Assembly: GCA_016906335.1 (NCBI GenBank)
Contig: JADEYG010000004.1
Span: 409,001 to 473,000, forward strand
DNA from: Novakomyces olei
Lineage: Eukaryota; Ascomycota; Novakomycetes; Novakomycetales; Novakomycetaceae
DNA length: 64,000 nucleotides
Direction: 5' to 3'
Part shown: piece by piece, positions 60,417-64,000 of the stretch
How the letters are laid out: each line of letters opens with the position of its first letter
Position numbering within the stretch: the stretch's first letter is position 1
Notes under the pieces: generated by a model
The model's input: only the letters and a program-made list of their open reading frames with translations
Database searches by the model: none
Told to the model about the DNA's origin: nothing
Made by a program: the position numbers and the translations under genes

Positions 60417-60747
60417 TCTAAAGAATAATTACAGGAAAGAGAGAAATATGTTGCTGCACACAGCCCAGTGTGGCCAGAACCAATGTTCTGGCCAGGGTTA
60501 GAGATTCCCAAAGGATTCCAATACTTTTATCTTTCATATTGTACACTGAGCTTCTTTTGTCAACAGACTCCGACAGCCGTTTAATGTTAATGACCTTTGA
60601 ATACATGTCAATCCATATGGTAAATGTATAACAGCTTTTTGCAGCAGATTCGTTAAACGTAAAGACGTCAGCCCGTTGATCAAGGATCAGCAAACAGCGT
60701 GTAATTGTCGATGTCTCTTGTATGACGCAAGACACAAATTTCATATA

Positions 60748-62091
60748 CTAAACGCTCTTGCCCTTTCCCTCCTCTGGAGCAAGTTTACGTATGAAAACTC
60801 CATCTGTATCCGCTTTCTTGGACGCCTCGTCACGTACAGGCCAGGCAGCAGCGGCATTTCGCTGTTGCTCCTGCTGGTTTAAATCTGCACAGGTTCCCAC
60901 TGCCAGGTACTGCCCGTCTTTTGCAAACGCCAGTTGAGAAATTGCCGACGGGTAACGATGGTACTGCTTCAGCCGCTTCTTTGATACCGGGTCCCAAAGT
61001 GCCACGTAGCCATCACCCCCGCCAGTGGCAAAAGTACCATAGCTTGGATGAAACTCTATAGCATTTACTGGATATACTACGTCCACGCCTTGCTCATTCT
61101 GCCGATGGCATTTGAAGGCAAACCGATGCGCTTGTACGTCGCTCGACGGGTTGAAGAATTCGATAGCCACACGGCCCTCTACGCTCGACGTGGCGTAGCC
61201 TAAAGTCAGATGGTCAGTGTACAATTCGGATTTATTACATTTAATTTCATATTTTTTTAGCTTCATATCGATTTTTATTTTTATTTTATTTTTTTTTTTT
61301 CAATTTTTTTTTCAATTTTTTTTAATTTAATGTTTTCTTTTCCTTCCTCCTTCCCTTGTTCATACCGGCTCCATCGGGCATGCAGGCCACGGTCCGCGTC
61401 ATATACTTCAAACTCGACTCGCGTATTTGCAGAGGCTCACGCGTATTGCGCGGGTCATAAATGTGAAAAAGACGCTGGGCCATAGCGGCCACGATATAAT
61501 TGTGGGAGGTGGAAATGCGGTAAACTTTCTCCGGCAACTGTACATAGCCGGCACAATTGCCATCGCGGCCTTGTCGCGTATCCCACAGACGCATGGTCTT
61601 GTCCCAAGAGCCAGACACTAGTAGGCCTATACATGTATTAGTAAGGGTTAAAAGCAAGACGGAGCATCAAGTCTGGCAAAGTTCATGCTAGACATATACG
61701 GCAAACCACGGGACCAAAACATAGTGTCTTTCTTACCCACTTGATCGTTGTACGCTATTGTTGACACGGTATCGTCATGCATCGCTACAGTACTGTCGTC
61801 GCCCGTATCGAGATCAAAGCATTTGATCCCACAGCTGAAGCCGCCATAGTACGCGTGTAAGCCGTCGCTAAAACAGCAGGCAAGCAATGGAGCCGTGTCC
61901 CGCGCTTGAGCAATCAAGGCGCCACCTGACGGCTCGGCCTGGGCATTAGCAGCCAGTATAGACGCCTGTGTGTCGTAGAGCCGTAAGGTCTTGTCCCACG
62001 ACGTGACTAGCAGATGCTCGTTATTAGCAGGACTAAAATCGACACCTGTGATCCCATCTTCGGGGCCATTACGCAGCCGCCACTGCCACAT
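60748..62091 (-). CDS. BUB3: Spindle-checkpoint WD40 protein BUB3
   Basis: Three exons: 61737..62091, 61366..61626, 60748..61199; 355 aa. A seven-bladed WD40 propeller: SWDKTLRLYD, AYYGGFSCGIKCFDLDTG, DDTVSTIAYNDQ, SGSWDKTMRLWDTRQ, HNYIVAAMAQRLFHIYD, YATSSVEGRVAIEFFNPSS, FKCHRQNEQGVDVVYPVNAIEFHPSYGTFATGGGDGYVALWD. SSVEGRVAIEF and the FHPxYGTFATGGxDG strand mark Bub3 over Rae1. Bub3 brings Bub1/BubR1 to phosphorylated Spc7/KNL1 at kinetochores. The start at 62091 (MWQWRLRNGPEDGITGV) is the first in-frame ATG. The C-terminal Ser/Lys-rich tail is longer than in yeast. Confidence 0.92.
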
Positions 62092-62402
62092 CTCTAACGG
62101 CCATACACTGACCGCGTTGTTTACAACCACGTTTACTGCCTTATTTATTTAATTCATTCTTGTTATAAGGATCGCTAGCCTATATACTATGGAGCGTATC
62201 GTGGAATGAATATTAATGGAATAACGAACGCGTGTATACACGTTTAAAATGAATATATATATTGTATTCAAATCTTTTTTATAATAATAATAAAATAAAC
62301 AAATAATAAATAAATAGAATAAATGATAAATAATTAAAAAGAACCAATAATCTAAATACAATATTAATATAATTAATAATATTTGCACATTATTGTCATA
62401 TT
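62092..62402. other. AT-rich upstream region of BUB3
   Basis: Non-coding, runs of AATAAATAA-type sequence; no feature of note. Confidence 0.4.
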
Positions 62403-62677
62403 GTGTATTGTATTGTATTGTATTGTATTGTATTGTATTGTATTGTATTGTATTGTATTGTATTGTATTGTATTGTATTGTATTGTATTGTATTGTATTG
62501 TATTGTATTGTATTGTATTGTATTGTATTGTATTGTATTGTATTGTATTGTATTGTATTGTATTGTATTGTATTGTATTGTATTGTATTGTATTGTATTG
62601 TATTGTATTGTATTGTATTGTATTGTATTGTATTGTATTGTATTGTATTGTATTGTATTGTATTGTATTGTATTGTA
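62403..62677. repeat. (TATTG)n pentanucleotide repeat
   Basis: About 55 uninterrupted copies of TATTG, the longest pure microsatellite in the window. All forward frames (repeating CIVLY) and all reverse frames (repeating QYNTI) stay open. It fills the divergent spacer between BUB3 and RAB6. Confidence 0.98.
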
Positions 62678-62954
62678 GAATATAGGGTAAAATACCACAA
62701 ACATAACGATCTACAAGCGCTCACCGAGAGCTGCGGAGCACAAGCCAATCGGGCGGTCGACTGTCTTTGCAGAATCGAGGTGACTCTTATTGGACGGGAA
62801 TTTGGTTGACGCAAAGGTGTGAATTGTTTCATTACAAGACGTAGAGGAGGTCGAGATCAGGTTCCATTGGTTTTCATTGTAAGCTTTTACGTGGCCACAG
62901 ATCGTTACGACAACAGTCTAAAATTTCCAAAACGACCCGCAGTTAAAAGCGAAA

Positions 62955-63842
<888 letters not shown>

Positions 63843-64000
63843 ATGTACATTTATTCAGGACCTCGTTCATTACCAACTTCTTCATTTGTTTTTGTTGCAC
63901 TTTAACGCATGCTTTTATTGCAGTACAGGCGGTCGTTCCGGCAAAGAACGCTTTCATACGTCAATAAAATCTTGACTTTGCGTGTCAAGTTGTTTGCTTA
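63843..64000. other. Downstream edge of window
   Basis: 158 bp after RAB6; nothing identifiable. Confidence 0.4.

Noticed and set aside
62149-62832. 227-codon QYNTI-repeat reading and its forward counterparts
   Set aside because: Translation of the (TATTG)n array.

Overview
The window is a gene-dense piece of a fungal nuclear genome, with about 34 protein genes and one tRNA in 64 kb. Fungal markers are a fungal-type TOM20, a PGA2-family ER protein, an AP-3 beta without an ear domain, a 14-helix drug/H+ antiporter and two pentatricopeptide proteins. Nearly all genes are split by very short introns, mostly 36-75 nt. Donors are of the GTA/GTR type, and CTAAC-like branch sites lie just before CAG/TAG acceptors. 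I placed about 70 introns by reading frame and family conservation. PRMT5, CZIB, NEDD8, PI31 and a FAR1-type protein together argue against Saccharomyces-like yeasts. The intron pattern fits a Taphrinomycotina-like or early-diverging fungus, but the exact lineage is an inference.

Layout. 0-7 kb: end of a TYW5-like JmjC gene, a Rho GTPase, intron-bearing tRNA-Val(UAC), PRMT5 and, convergent to it, CZIB (DUF866). 7-21 kb: a PPR protein, an unidentified membrane protein, a sphingosine-1-phosphate phosphatase, ARP3, a second PPR protein divergent from PRP43, and the Obg GTPase MTG2 divergent from VPS11. 21-36 kb: VPS11, a FAR1-domain factor, a CT-rich satellite block, EME1, the SUMO protease ULP1 and an arrestin-like protein. 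36-46 kb: the head-to-head proteasome pair RPT6/PI31, VPS24, PGA2 divergent from SPB4, the PP4 catalytic subunit and an unidentified small membrane protein. 46-64 kb: an RRM/CCHC protein, NEDD8, a small single-pass protein, AP-3 beta, an MFS transporter, RhoGDI, mitochondrial uS14, TOM20, BUB3 and RAB6/YPT6.

Functional themes are housekeeping. They cover endosome/vacuole traffic (VPS11, VPS24, AP-3 beta, RAB6), ubiquitin-family and proteasome functions (NEDD8, ULP1, RPT6, PI31), mitochondrial gene expression and import (two PPRs, MTG2, uS14m, TOM20), RNA helicases (PRP43, SPB4), and Rho signalling and actin (Rho GTPase, RhoGDI, ARP3).

Intergenic DNA is AT-rich and carries long microsatellites: (TAA)n, (AAAT)n, (TTTATTA)n plus (TTA)n, (TTTTA)n, (TATTG)n and a CTCTA satellite. 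I found no LTR element, virus-like element, insertion sequence, CRISPR array or rRNA. No clearly new multi-gene system is visible. The most unusual items are several conserved genes hidden in micro-exons, two unidentified membrane proteins, and a FAR1-type DNA-binding protein with no transposase core.
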